The notes beneath the pieces were generated by a model. That model saw nothing but the letters and a program-made list of their open reading frames with translations. It searched no databases and was not told the DNA's origin. A stretch of 64,000 nt of DNA from Clostridia bacterium (lineage in GTDB: Bacteria; Bacillota; Clostridia; Lachnospirales; Bianqueaceae): assembly GCA_900764045.1 (NCBI GenBank), contig CAAFMN010000010.1, positions 25,847-89,846 on the forward strand, given 5' to 3'. The stretch's first letter is position 1. Every line of letters starts with the position of its first letter. Positions 8,638 to 17,998 of the stretch are shown here, piece after piece. The position numbers were made by a program, and so were the translations under genes.

Positions 8638-8667
8638 ATCTGACGGGTGTCAGACTTCCCGTCAGAT
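8638..8667 (-). terminator. Terminator downstream of the M18 aminopeptidase gene
   Basis: ATCTGACGGG/CCCGTCAGAT stem of 10 bp with TTTTCTG following on the minus strand, about 20 bases after the peptidase stop. Confidence 0.75.
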
Positions 8668-8686
8668 CATCATTCTGTATCGTCTC

Positions 8687-10066
8687 TTATAAATTATTCA
8701 AAAAGACCTTATATGCCCGGTAAGCTTCATAGATATCCGCCTTGGAAGCGATCTCAAAGGGCGCATGCATGCTATGCAGCGGAATTCCCATGTCGATAAC
8801 ATCCATCGCAAGCTGTGCCGGGATATAGGCGATCGTTCCGCCGCCGCCCTGATCCACCTTGCCCAGCTCTCCCAGCTGGAACGCGATGTTCTCCTGATCA
8901 AACAGATGGCGCAGCTGCGCAATGTACTCCGCGGAAGCGTCATTGGAACCACTCTTGCCACGGGAACCTGTATACTTGAAGAATGCCGGTCCCATTCCGA
9001 AGAACGGGGTGTTATTCTTTTCGCTGACACTCGGGAAATTCGGATCAAAAGCCGCAGATACGTCGGAAGACAGCATCTTGGAAGCCGCCATGGCACGGCG
9101 CAGCTTCAGATCGGAATATTCTCCCGTCAGCTCCATCACTTCCGCCATCACATTCTCAAAGAAGCGGGAATGCATACCTGTCGCGCCTACGCTTCCAATC
9201 TCTTCCTTATCGGTCAGAACTGTGACCAGCGTACGGTCCGCTTCCGGACAATCCATCATAGCCATAAAGGAAGTATAGGCACAGATTCTGTCATCATGAC
9301 CATAACCCAGGATCATGCTCCGATCCAGACCATAATCTCTTGCCGCTCCTGCCGGAACAATCTCCAGCTCGGAGGACAGAAAATCGTCTTCCTCCATTCC
9401 GTACTTTTCCTTCAAAAGCGCCAGTACATGCTTTTTCACCGCTTCGCTGTCGGCTTCTTTCTCCGGAATACTGCCGACGCAGACATTTAGGTCCTCACCG
9501 GTAAAGGCCTCTCCCATCGGCTTGACTGCCTGATCCTTACCCAAATGCGGCAGGATATCAGAGATTCCCAGCACCGGATCCGTCGGCTCCTCTCCCAGTA
9601 CGACCTTCTCCACCGTACCGTCTTTCTTGGCTACAACGCCGTGCAATGCCAGCGGCAGCGCAACCCACTGGAATTTTTTGATTCCGCCGTAATAATGCGT
9701 CTTCAGCATAGCCAATCCGGAATCTTCATACAGCGGATTGGGCTTCAGATCCAGTCTCGGAGAATCAATATGCGCTCCCAGAATATTCACACCCTGCTCT
9801 ATCGGCTTCTTGCCGACCTGCACCAGCACCAGCATCTTGCCGCGATTAGAAGCATATACCTTATCGCCTGCCTTCAGCGCCGTGCCTGCTGCTGTCAGCT
9901 GATCCAGATCCTGATAACCGTACTTCTCCGCGCGGGCAATCATATCCGCGACGCATTCTCTTTCCGTCTTGCAGTGAGACAGATGCTCCTTATAACCCTC
10001 ACAGAAAACATCCAGCTCCGCTCTCTGTTCCTGCGTATAGGTCTCCCACAAAGTCTTCTTTCCCAT
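8687..10066 (-). CDS. M18 family aminopeptidase
   Basis: 459 residues, the normal length for M18 (aspartyl aminopeptidase/aminopeptidase I) zinc enzymes, which form tetrahedral dodecamers in the cytosol and remove N-terminal, often acidic, residues. Motifs visible: LGAHIDSPRLDLKPNP (first His/Asp), TDKEEIGSVGATGMHS (Glu-Glu with metal ligand), a GHDDRICAY segment and, near the C-terminus, IPLHSMHAPFEIASKAD with the last His. AGGAGGAGTAAGAG precedes the ATG. It lies 29 bases after galK on the same strand, so the two are probably cotranscribed and share the downstream terminator. Confidence 0.92.
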   Translation of the reverse strand: MGKKTLWETYTQEQRAELDVFCEGYKEHLSHCKTERECVADMIARAEKYGYQDLDQLTAAGTALKAGDKVYASNRGKMLVLVQVGKKPIEQGVNILGAHIDSPRLDLKPNPLYEDSGLAMLKTHYYGGIKKFQWVALPLALHGVVAKKDGTVEKVVLGEEPTDPVLGISDILPHLGKDQAVKPMGEAFTGEDLNVCVGSIPEKEADSEAVKKHVLALLKEKYGMEEDDFLSSELEIVPAGAARDYGLDRSMILGYGHDDRICAYTSFMAMMDCPEADRTLVTVLTDKEEIGSVGATGMHSRFFENVMAEVMELTGEYSDLKLRRAMAASKMLSSDVSAAFDPNFPSVSEKNNTPFFGMGPAFFKYTGSRGKSGSNDASAEYIAQLRHLFDQENIAFQLGELGKVDQGGGGTIAYIPAQLAMDVIDMGIPLHSMHAPFEIASKADIYEAYRAYKVFLNNL

Positions 10067-10095
10067 CTCTTACTCCTCCTCTTTTTCTAATGTTT

Positions 10096-11259
10096 TTATG
10101 ACAGCCTCTCCGGTCCATCACCGACCGAAACGACATAAAAATCCGCCGCGTAGCCGATCCGTTCCTGATAAGCCTTGCCTACATTTTGTATAAAGGCGTC
10201 CACAAAATCCGTCTGCACCAGGCTGACGGTACACCCGCCAAATCCCGCGCCGGTCATTCGGGAGCCGATTACACCCGGCTGCTTCCACGCGGTTTCTGCC
10301 AACGTATCCAGCTCAATCCCGGTAACCTCATAATCATCCCGAAGGGAAACATGCGACGCGTTCATCAGTTCGCCGAATCTCGTCAGATTTCCGCTTTGCA
10401 GTGCAGATACCGCCTCGATCGTGCGCTGGTTCTCCGTAACCGCATGACGCGCACGACGTCTCTGAACCGGATTATCGATCTGGTCGGCCAGAGCCTCAAA
10501 CTCCTCTGTCGTGAGCTGCCCTAAACTCTCCAGCGGACGCACCTTCTGAAGCTGCGCCAGCGCTGCTTCACACTCTGAGCGCCTCTCATTATATTTGGAA
10601 TCCGCCAGTCCTCGCTTCTTGTTGCTACATGCGATCACCAACCGTACCCCCTCCATCTGAATCGGTACATATTGGTACTCCAGCACTGCCGTATCCAGGA
10701 AGATCGCGTGGTCCTTCTTGCCCATCGCTATGGCAAACTGATCCATGATTCCGCAATTTACGCCATTAAACTGATTCTCCGCCTTCTGCGCGAGAAGCGC
10801 CAGATCTACGCCGGACATCTCCCATCCATACTGATCCAGTAAGATCTTGCCGGTCAACACTTCGATTGACGCGGAAGAGGACAGTCCGGAACCATTCGGG
10901 ATATTCCCCCAATAGACGATATCCAGCCCATGTGTCAGATGCTTTCCCTGCTGCGCAAAAGCCCAGACAATCCCTTTCGGATAATTGCACCAGTTATCTT
11001 CCGCACGGTACACCATCTCGCCCAGTGGAATCTCACGCACACCCTGCTGCGCAAAATTGGCAGAATACAAGCGCAGACTTTTCCGATCATTCGGTCTTAC
11101 CGCCGCATAGGTCCCAATCGTAAGCGCGCACGGAAAAACATGGCCGCCGTTATAATCCGTATGCTCGCCGATCAGATTGACACGGCCCGGCGCGAAATAA
11201 CAGCTTACTCCTTCATGATCGCCAAAAACTCCTGCAAACTCCTGCAAAAGCTTTTCCAT
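10096..11259 (-). CDS. galK: Galactokinase
   Basis: 387 residues of the GHMP kinase family. It phosphorylates alpha-D-galactose with ATP to galactose-1-phosphate, the first committed Leloir step. Diagnostic motifs are GRVNLIGEHTDYNGG near residue 30 (galactokinase signature), NGSGLSSSASIEV (ATP loop), the GVNCGIMDQFAIAMGK block and C-terminal GSRMTGAGFGGC. The ATG at 11259 is chosen over an upstream in-frame ATG because GGGAGG lies eight bases before it. galT and galE are not in the window. Confidence 0.95.
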   Translation of the reverse strand: MEKLLQEFAGVFGDHEGVSCYFAPGRVNLIGEHTDYNGGHVFPCALTIGTYAAVRPNDRKSLRLYSANFAQQGVREIPLGEMVYRAEDNWCNYPKGIVWAFAQQGKHLTHGLDIVYWGNIPNGSGLSSSASIEVLTGKILLDQYGWEMSGVDLALLAQKAENQFNGVNCGIMDQFAIAMGKKDHAIFLDTAVLEYQYVPIQMEGVRLVIACSNKKRGLADSKYNERRSECEAALAQLQKVRPLESLGQLTTEEFEALADQIDNPVQRRRARHAVTENQRTIEAVSALQSGNLTRFGELMNASHVSLRDDYEVTGIELDTLAETAWKQPGVIGSRMTGAGFGGCTVSLVQTDFVDAFIQNVGKAYQERIGYAADFYVVSVGDGPERLS

Positions 11260-11295
11260 TCCCTGCTCCTCCCAAAATCGTTTTATTTTACCCCT

Positions 11296-11324
11296 ATTAT
11301 ACACTATTTCCTATGCTTCCGCAA
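11296..11324 (-). promoter_or_regulatory. Promoter of galK, overlapping the 3' end of the upstream histidine kinase gene
   Basis: Minus-strand TTGCGG (11319-11324), 17-base spacer, TATAAT (11296-11301). The -35 lies within the last codons of the kinase gene. Confidence 0.7.
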
Positions 11325-12915
11325 GGCGGGTCACATCTTTTTTTGCTTCATCCGCCGGCTTCTGAACATAAATCCTTGGGAATACAAGCTCCGCCTTAAA
11401 CAGATCGCCATCCACACTGATCTGCAGGGTTCCTTTTTGAAGTTGGGTCAGACTCTGCGCAATGGACAGCCCCAATCCGCTTCCCTCTGTCGTTCTGCTT
11501 GCGTCCCCTCGCACAAACCGATGCAGCAGTTCTTCACTCGATACATTCAGCGGATACTTGGAAATATTGCGCAGGATGATCCGGACTTCCTTTTTCTCCG
11601 GCTTCATGGTCACATAGAACCTGGTTCCAGGCATCGCGTATTTACAGGTATTGCTCATCATATTGTCCAACACCCGCCACAAAAGCCTTCCATCCGCCAG
11701 AATATACGCCTCCTGATCGATTCCGTCCATCACCGTCTCCAGCTGGCTGGCCCGTAGGCGCTCATCATACTCGCCTACCGCCTGCTCCAGCATCATGCCC
11801 ACCTCAGTCGGCACAGCATTGACCGGCAGATTGCCGGTGGACGCTTTGGAGGCTTCTACCAGATCCTCTGTTAGCTTCTTCAATCTAGCGGACTGTCGGT
11901 CCAGCACTTCCAGGTACTCTCTGGCCGCCTCATTCGGAAGCTCCTCCTTTTTCAGCAAATCCACATAGTTGATGATGGATGTCAGCGGCGTCTTGATATC
12001 GTGAGACACATTGGTAATCAGTTCCGTCTTAAAGCGTTCACTCTTCATCTTCTGTTCTACCGCCTTGGCAATCCCCTGACCGATATTATTCAGATTATCA
12101 CCATGCTGCTTAAGAGCGCCGAACATCTTTGACGTATCAATCTGATACTGCAAATTGCCTCTTGCGATTTCTTCTCCCGCTTCCTGAAGCTTCTGCATCT
12201 GATACATGGCAAAAACAGCCGCTACAAAGATAACAGCTCCCTCCAACAACACCATCAGGAACCATATACTCCGGTTCAGGTCGATCATGATCACAATCAT
12301 CTGCTGCAGCCACAACGCCAGAAGTATAAGAACTCCCTTCCACACTGCCGGAATACAATAAAACAGCCGATGGAACAAGCGTAAAACTCTCCATACCAGC
12401 GTATTCTTCCAGAAGGTGTGTGTCTTGCAGCGGGTCGCGACGCTCATGGTCAGAAGCAGTGCGCACAGGACCAGCAAAATATAGCCCATTGCCCCCAGCG
12501 TCAGATCCATCGGTATAGAACCAACTGACAATATCGAGTTCAAAATGATCCATAACCCAATAAACGCGATTCCTTCCCCTGCCAGAAAGATCTCCAGGGG
12601 AATCCGGTCCACCGTATTGCATCTTGGCCGATCTGTACCGGCATGGTGCCCTGCCGCGCACAACAAATAGATCCAAAACAGGATGACCAGAACAATGCTT
12701 ACCAAAAATCCGATAATGATCACATAACGATAATCATACAATGTCATCAGCGGAACGCTGCCCTGCGCAAAGACTTCATTCCAATCCGCATTGTACAATT
12801 CAAGTCTGGCGGCCAGATATGTAAAAATTCCACAAGCAAGCAGAACACAGCAGGATAGGACAAATAAAACGATTCCTATCACCTTGGCCGTAAAACTTTG
12901 CGTTAATTTTTTCAT
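11311..12915 (-). CDS. Sensor histidine kinase with multi-pass N-terminal membrane domain
   Basis: 534 residues. The first about 240 are strongly hydrophobic with about six membrane spans (for example 10-36, 62-84, 105-125, 134-158, 190-206, 215-238), with no large outer sensor domain. It is followed by a HAMP-like linker, an H-box NVSHDIKTPLTS with the phosphoacceptor His near 303, an N-box LDNMMSNTCKYAMP and a G-box GSGLGLSIA. It autophosphorylates and passes phosphate to the response regulator whose stop overlaps its start (ATGA). The architecture resembles VanS/LiaS-like envelope sensors of Clostridia. The signal is unknown. Confidence 0.9.
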   Translation of the reverse strand: MKKLTQSFTAKVIGIVLFVLSCCVLLACGIFTYLAARLELYNADWNEVFAQGSVPLMTLYDYRYVIIIGFLVSIVLVILFWIYLLCAAGHHAGTDRPRCNTVDRIPLEIFLAGEGIAFIGLWIILNSILSVGSIPMDLTLGAMGYILLVLCALLLTMSVATRCKTHTFWKNTLVWRVLRLFHRLFYCIPAVWKGVLILLALWLQQMIVIMIDLNRSIWFLMVLLEGAVIFVAAVFAMYQMQKLQEAGEEIARGNLQYQIDTSKMFGALKQHGDNLNNIGQGIAKAVEQKMKSERFKTELITNVSHDIKTPLTSIINYVDLLKKEELPNEAAREYLEVLDRQSARLKKLTEDLVEASKASTGNLPVNAVPTEVGMMLEQAVGEYDERLRASQLETVMDGIDQEAYILADGRLLWRVLDNMMSNTCKYAMPGTRFYVTMKPEKKEVRIILRNISKYPLNVSSEELLHRFVRGDASRTTEGSGLGLSIAQSLTQLQKGTLQISVDGDLFKAELVFPRIYVQKPADEAKKDVTRLAEA

Positions 12916-13613
12916 GTATGACTGCTTCCTTCCATTTTATATCCCTGCCCCCATACAACCTTCAGGTACCGCGGCTCTGCCGGATTGATCTCCAGCTTCT
13001 CTCTCAGATGCCGAATATGCACCGCAACGGTATTTTCCGCGCCGAAGGGCGTGTCCTTCCAGACTCTGGAATAGATCTCGCGGGGAGAAAATACCTGTCC
13101 CGGATGCTCCATCAAAAATTTTAGAATATCATATTCCCTGGGCGTCAGATTGACCGGCACTCCGCCAAGCGTGACCTGTTTAGACTTATCATCCATGACA
13201 ATCGCGCCAATCACGAGCTTGTTCTCCTGTACACTCCCGCCGCCCAGCTGCATATACCTTCGCAGCTGAGAACGCACCCTTGCCAGAAGCTCCACCGGAT
13301 TGAACGGTTTGGTCACATAATCATCCGCGCCTACATTCAACCCCAAAACCTTGTCCGTATCTTCACTTTTTGCTGTCAGCAATATGACCGGAACATTGGA
13401 CGTCTGCCGCATCTGCGCCATCGCCGCGATTCCGTCCATGACGGGCATCATGATGTCCATCAGCACCAGATGAATCTCATGCTGCGCCAGTACCTCCAAC
13501 GCTTCCCACCCATTATAAGCGGCAAATACACAATACCCTTCTGCTTCCAGATAAATCCGCAGCGCGTTGACGATATCCTTTTCATCGTCACACACCAAAA
13601 TATTATATACCAC
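12912..13613 (-). CDS. OmpR/PhoB-type response regulator
   Basis: 233 residues. Receiver domain with the acidic pair DDE near residue 9, the phosphoacceptor Asp in LVLMDIMMPVMDG near residue 53 and Lys in VTKPF. The C-terminal winged helix has YDILKFLMEHPGQVFSPREIYSRVW and the recognition helix AENTVAVHIRHLREKL. It is the partner of the adjacent histidine kinase. It lies 12 bases after the membrane glycerophosphodiesterase gene in the same direction, suggesting one operon. Its targets are unknown. Confidence 0.93.
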   Translation of the reverse strand: MVYNILVCDDEKDIVNALRIYLEAEGYCVFAAYNGWEALEVLAQHEIHLVLMDIMMPVMDGIAAMAQMRQTSNVPVILLTAKSEDTDKVLGLNVGADDYVTKPFNPVELLARVRSQLRRYMQLGGGSVQENKLVIGAIVMDDKSKQVTLGGVPVNLTPREYDILKFLMEHPGQVFSPREIYSRVWKDTPFGAENTVAVHIRHLREKLEINPAEPRYLKVVWGQGYKMEGSSHT

Positions 13614-13625
13614 AGTTTTCCCTCC

Positions 13626-15461
13626 CTATTTCATATCCCCTAATACTGCCTGTACGGCTCTGTAGATCAGTCGGTTGTCAATCGGCGAGGATAACGCGTA
13701 ATCTACCCAATACGCTTCATCCGTGATGATACAGTCGATCGGCAAGCCCAGCAGTCGTTTCAGTTCTTTTTCTTTATTCACTGTCCATACATAGAGCGGT
13801 TTGCCCATCGAACGAAGCGTAACCGCCAACCGCTTGGTCACGAAAGAAACTTCCACGCTATAGCTGTCCGCATCCTCCAATGTGTATAGTTTCCCATAGG
13901 CAATAAATGTGATAAGCTGTGTCGCGATCCTGGAATCAGCGGCTTTTATTCTCTGCAGGATCTCATAATTCATCGACGCGATGATGCACCGTTCTTCCAG
14001 GCCCCGTTCCAGAATCATCGATACGACCTGCTCCTCCAGGCCCTCCTGCCGTCCCGCGTTTTTCAGTTCAATCACCAGCTTAAAATCCGCCACATACTCA
14101 ATATAATCCAGAACCTCTTCCAACGTGGAGATATGTGTCCCTGCCCATTCCTCTCCGCAATAGGACCCTACATCGTATTCCATCGCTTCTTCATACGTCA
14201 CATCCCATACTTTACGGTTCACTCCGGCAACCCGCTTAAAATTATCGTCATGCAGTAAAATCAGCGTTCCATCCTTTAACTGACGCACATCGATCTCCGC
14301 GGATGTCACCGTGTGGTCCTCCACAAGCCTCTGCAGCGAGATCAGCGTGTTTTCCGGCATCCCGTTCACTGTTCCGCGGTGTGCGCAAACTGCCGTCTCC
14401 CCATAGGTAATTCCTGCGCCCACCATATAAACACAGCTGCTGAAGACGATTCCGAGAGCTGCCATCCGCTGCCAGAATGCTCTTCTGGTCAGCGGCAGCT
14501 TTCCCTGGGGCTGCTCCATCTGAATTTCGGGTTCTCTTTTGTTCCGGATATAGTACCAAGCAGCCGAAATCCACGCGTAGGAAGCCACAACGCTGACCCC
14601 TTCCGACAAAACCGCTTTCCCATGTCCTACAATATCATACCAGCTCCAGAAGGTCTTAACCTCCTGCTGTTTTTCCCACAACAAACGGATTCCTACAGCA
14701 GAGCACAGCATCACCAGGAAATATATTACATATCCTATAGCCGCCAGCAATACTCTCCATTCCACCGAAACCAAAGCAATCCGGATTGTACGTCCCTTGG
14801 TCAGGATGATGCTCTCCCGGCTGGCCCCGGCAAAATTTTTCTCTCGGATCGTATACTCATGCAAACAGAAAATCCATCGATAGCAGATCAGAATACATAG
14901 TCCAACCAGGACACCATACAGGATCTTCAGGCTCCCCTTGGACAACAGATAATCGGATACAAATCCCGGCACCTTCATAATACTCAACATACTGGAGCCA
15001 AAGGTCAGATCCGTCAGCGGGATGATAAACGCCACAAAGAGCAGCATACATATATTCTTGGGCTGACAGATACGCATTGTCTGCCTCCAGGATCGCTCCC
15101 AGAGAATCCGCAGCGTAACCTTCTCCTGCTTTTGCGCCGCGTCAAAATAATGAATGATCATCGTCAGTTCAATAAACTCAAAGAATACGACAACCGCTCC
15201 CAGCAACAACAGCACAGGTATACACCAGGGTCTTTGAATCAGTGTCAGAATCCCGTACTGACTTAACACCTTGAGTCCGCCCAATTCTATTTCCCATTGC
15301 AAAACATTTTTTAGCAGCGGTATCACAATCGCGAGCATACAGAGTCTATATATGAATTCAAAAAGAAACAGTGTCTGCCAGTCCCAACGCAGCAGCCGGT
15401 ATACCATTGAAAATACTGTCCGGGCGTCCCGAAGCAGTTTACACAGAAGATTCCTGATCAC
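13626..15461 (-). CDS. Membrane-anchored glycerophosphodiester phosphodiesterase
   Basis: 611 residues. The first about 350 form a polytopic membrane domain of about eight spans (DUF-type glycerophosphoryl diester phosphodiesterase membrane domain). The rest is a GDPD TIM barrel facing the outside, with VCAHRGTVNGMPENT (catalytic His and Asn), AEIDVRQLKDGTLILLHDD (Glu/Asp and second His) and LVIELKN. It hydrolyses glycerophosphodiesters such as lipoteichoic-acid or phospholipid head groups to glycerol-3-phosphate. The GTG start at 15461 is chosen because AAAGGAGG lies seven bases upstream; an upstream ATG has no such site. Probably cotranscribed with the two-component system. Confidence 0.9.
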   Translation of the reverse strand: MIRNLLCKLLRDARTVFSMVYRLLRWDWQTLFLFEFIYRLCMLAIVIPLLKNVLQWEIELGGLKVLSQYGILTLIQRPWCIPVLLLLGAVVVFFEFIELTMIIHYFDAAQKQEKVTLRILWERSWRQTMRICQPKNICMLLFVAFIIPLTDLTFGSSMLSIMKVPGFVSDYLLSKGSLKILYGVLVGLCILICYRWIFCLHEYTIREKNFAGASRESIILTKGRTIRIALVSVEWRVLLAAIGYVIYFLVMLCSAVGIRLLWEKQQEVKTFWSWYDIVGHGKAVLSEGVSVVASYAWISAAWYYIRNKREPEIQMEQPQGKLPLTRRAFWQRMAALGIVFSSCVYMVGAGITYGETAVCAHRGTVNGMPENTLISLQRLVEDHTVTSAEIDVRQLKDGTLILLHDDNFKRVAGVNRKVWDVTYEEAMEYDVGSYCGEEWAGTHISTLEEVLDYIEYVADFKLVIELKNAGRQEGLEEQVVSMILERGLEERCIIASMNYEILQRIKAADSRIATQLITFIAYGKLYTLEDADSYSVEVSFVTKRLAVTLRSMGKPLYVWTVNKEKELKRLLGLPIDCIITDEAYWVDYALSSPIDNRLIYRAVQAVLGDMK

Positions 15462-15491
15462 GGGCCCGCCTCCTTTTTCTACTTTGATTCC

Positions 15492-15520
15492 ATTGTAGAC
15501 CAAATAACAGGGATTGTCAA
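15492..15520 (-). promoter_or_regulatory. Promoter of the membrane glycerophosphodiesterase operon
   Basis: Minus-strand TTGACA (15515-15520), 17-base spacer, TACAAT (15492-15497); the GTG start lies about 30 bases downstream. Confidence 0.8.
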
Positions 15521-15585
15521 TGAAGAGACTTCTTATAAAACCTTTAATTTCCCTTTAAGATTCTCTTCCATTATGCCCTGTTTTT

Positions 15586-15594
15586 TGTTATAAT
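15586..15594 (+). promoter_or_regulatory. Extended -10 promoter of the alpha/beta hydrolase gene
   Basis: TGTTATAAT is an extended -10 (TGnTATAAT) 29 bases before the hydrolase ATG; no good -35 is visible. It is divergent from the glycerophosphodiesterase promoter 65 bases away. Confidence 0.6.
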
Positions 15595-15622
15595 GTCCTT
15601 ACTGTATATAGGAGGGGTTCTT

Positions 15623-16666
15623 ATGCTGATTGTGCTGATCCTGCTTTTTCTTCTCGCGCTTGCGGCCCTTGCGCTCTTTATCGCGGCGCGTCTCATTTTG
15701 AACAAGATCTTTGGATCCCGCTGTGAGGGAAATCCGAATATCACCTATTTTCAAAGTTCCGACTTTCCCGGTCTGCGCCGCTGTGCGGTTTCTTTCCCCT
15801 CGAACCGTGGTCAGACCCTGCGCGGCTATATCTACTCTATGGATCGTCCCTCTTACCGTGGGGTTATCATTTTCGTTCACGGAATGGGCGGCGGCCATAC
15901 CGCTTACATGACCGAAATCCACACCCTGGCTCGGGCAGGCTACCTCGTATTGGGCTATGATAATACCGGAACCATGCTTTCCGACGGTGCGGATCTGGGC
16001 GGCTTTCCCCAGGCTTTTCTGGATCTGCAGGGCGCCGTCTCCTTTATCCGCAACGCTTCTCAGTATCGTACTTTCCCGTTGTTTCTGGTAGGTCATTCCT
16101 GGGGCGCGTATACGGTCTGCAATTTTCCTCACCTGAAGGAGCATGTTGACGGTGTAATCGCAATGTCTCCATTCGATTCCATTCCAAATCAGCTCGTGTA
16201 TCTTCTGCAGTCTCAAACCGGAAAAAAGCTGACTTTCTTAAAGCCCTTTTTCAGTCTTTGCCTGCTTCTGGATTATAAAGGCGCTGCTCTGTACCGTCCC
16301 TCTTATTCTCTTCAGAAAATCACCTGTCCGGTTCTCTTGCTGCACGGCGACCAGGATCCTATGGTTCCCCTGTCACTGAGCCCCATTGCCTTCCGCAGTT
16401 CCTTTGAATCGGATCCCCGGATCCAGATACAGATTTGCCCCGGCAGAATGCATAATGTCTATGCCAGTGCCGAGGCAGAAGAATACCTGAATACGGTTTT
16501 CAGCGGCTATGCCGCGTTGGAAAAGCAATATAACGGTCATGTCCCGGAGGATCTCCGCCAGGACTACTGGAACAAAGTGGACTTCCGCCGTATGACCCAG
16601 GAAGATCCCGCAGTTATTTCTTTGATTCTTGATTTTCTTGAGCAGTGCTTACCGCTGGAAAAATAA
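15623..16666 (+). CDS. Membrane-anchored alpha/beta hydrolase
   Basis: 347 residues. ATG 15623 follows TAGGAGGGG and is preferred over an upstream in-frame ATG that overlaps the promoter. The hydrophobic N-terminus (residues 1-28) anchors the protein. The alpha/beta fold has the oxyanion strand VIIFVHGMGGGH, the nucleophile elbow LVGHSWGAY (Ser near residue 160), the acid in LLHGDQDPMVP and the His in RMHNVYA near the C-terminus. It is probably an esterase or lipase; the substrate is unknown. One of few rightward genes on the left arm. Its last 53 bases overlap the convergent histidine kinase gene. Confidence 0.85.
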   Translation: MLIVLILLFLLALAALALFIAARLILNKIFGSRCEGNPNITYFQSSDFPGLRRCAVSFPSNRGQTLRGYIYSMDRPSYRGVIIFVHGMGGGHTAYMTEIHTLARAGYLVLGYDNTGTMLSDGADLGGFPQAFLDLQGAVSFIRNASQYRTFPLFLVGHSWGAYTVCNFPHLKEHVDGVIAMSPFDSIPNQLVYLLQSQTGKKLTFLKPFFSLCLLLDYKGAALYRPSYSLQKITCPVLLLHGDQDPMVPLSLSPIAFRSSFESDPRIQIQICPGRMHNVYASAEAEEYLNTVFSGYAALEKQYNGHVPEDLRQDYWNKVDFRRMTQEDPAVISLILDFLEQCLPLEK

Positions 16667-17978
16667 CGCTGATGCAAGTGCCCTGATTCGGGGCACTTTT
16701 CATTTGGAGCTGTGCCCCATGCTGCTGGACAATATGCTTCACAATCGCCAGTCCCAGCCCGGTGCCTCCGCTCTCTCTGGAGCGTCCCTTATCTACACGG
16801 TAAAAGCGTTCAAAGATCCTACGCTGATGTTCCTCCGGAATCCCGATCCCCGTATCCTCTACGGACAGCCGTACCCGACCGGCTGGTTCTTCCTGCACGC
16901 GTACCGTCACGCTTCCACCCGGTCGGTTATAGCGGATTCCGTTGTCGCACAGATTGCCGATCAGCTCCTCCAGCATGCCCTCTTCTCCCAGAACCTTCTG
17001 AGAACTTCCTTCCAGGTGCAGGGTAATCTGATGCTGTTCCGCCTGCAGCTGCGCCGATTCTATGCAATGCTCCGCGACCTGGTACAGATCCAGAATCTTC
17101 CGTTCCCGCTGCATCTCCGGCTCATCCAGCTTGGAGAGTTCCAGGATATCTCCGATCAGCTTCTGCATCCGTGCCGCTTCTTTTCTTATTTTTCCCGCAC
17201 AGTTCGATATATCTTTTTCCTGAATCATGCCGGCCTCCATCATTTCCGCGTATCCGGAAATCGTGGTGAGCGGCGTTTTTAATTCATGGGATACATTGGC
17301 GGTGAATTCCTGACGTACTTTTTCCAGATCGTGCGTCTTTTTCTGATACTCCAAAAGAGCGGCAGACAAGGGCTGCAGTTCCGCATACATCGGCATCCCT
17401 TCTATATGATCCAGATGCTGTGCCATCTGATGCATCGGCTCCATTAGCTTTCTTGTAAGAATCATGGATATTCCAACGGATACTATGATGACAACAACTC
17501 CGATCAAAAGCAGCGATATCAGCACACCGCCGTACATACTGAATATACTGTTGGTCCGCATTGCGACCCGCAGAATATTTCCATCTTCCAAAAGTCTTGC
17601 GTAATAATACGTATCCTCCGATAGCGTCAGGGATTCCCGGTGCGCTTCTCCGTTTCCGCCCTGAAGCGCTTCCTGAACCTCCGGTCTCTCCAGATGGTTA
17701 TCCATATCTTCCGCATTGGCATCGCTCTCATACAGCACATCGCCGGTCGGAGAGATCAATGTAACCCGCATCCGGCCTGTTCCTTCTGATGTCAGCTCCA
17801 ATCCGCCGTCATTTTCATAACGAACATAGAGCAGATCCGCCATCAACTCCATATCACCATGTACATGCCGGATATAGGCCTGCGACAGGCTGATCAGACA
17901 TATCACGGCCGTGATCAGCATCGTCCCCGCTCCCATTCCGATAAGACATCCATTGATTCTGGCCTTCATGCTCTCCAT
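16614..17978 (-). CDS. PhoR-type sensor histidine kinase
   Basis: 454 residues from ATG 17978, which follows GGGAGG by ten bases; a GTG at 18005 is the alternative. Two membrane spans (about 8-28 and 155-178) flank an extracytoplasmic loop of about 120 residues. A linker is followed by the H-box FTANVSHELKTPLTT, an N-box LIGNLCDNGIRYNRPGG, the DTGIGIPEEHQRRIFERFYRVD box and GGTGLGLAIVKHI. Domain order matches PhoR, which senses phosphate through the transporter/PhoU system. It lies 20 bases after its response regulator, itself 12 bases after a Na/Pi transporter, so a phosphate role is likely (inference). The 3' end overlaps the convergent hydrolase. Confidence 0.88.
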   Translation of the reverse strand: MESMKARINGCLIGMGAGTMLITAVICLISLSQAYIRHVHGDMELMADLLYVRYENDGGLELTSEGTGRMRVTLISPTGDVLYESDANAEDMDNHLERPEVQEALQGGNGEAHRESLTLSEDTYYYARLLEDGNILRVAMRTNSIFSMYGGVLISLLLIGVVVIIVSVGISMILTRKLMEPMHQMAQHLDHIEGMPMYAELQPLSAALLEYQKKTHDLEKVRQEFTANVSHELKTPLTTISGYAEMMEAGMIQEKDISNCAGKIRKEAARMQKLIGDILELSKLDEPEMQRERKILDLYQVAEHCIESAQLQAEQHQITLHLEGSSQKVLGEEGMLEELIGNLCDNGIRYNRPGGSVTVRVQEEPAGRVRLSVEDTGIGIPEEHQRRIFERFYRVDKGRSRESGGTGLGLAIVKHIVQQHGAQLQMKSAPNQGTCISVIFPAVSTAQENQESKK

Positions 17979-17998
17979 ATGTCCGTTTCCTCCCTGGT

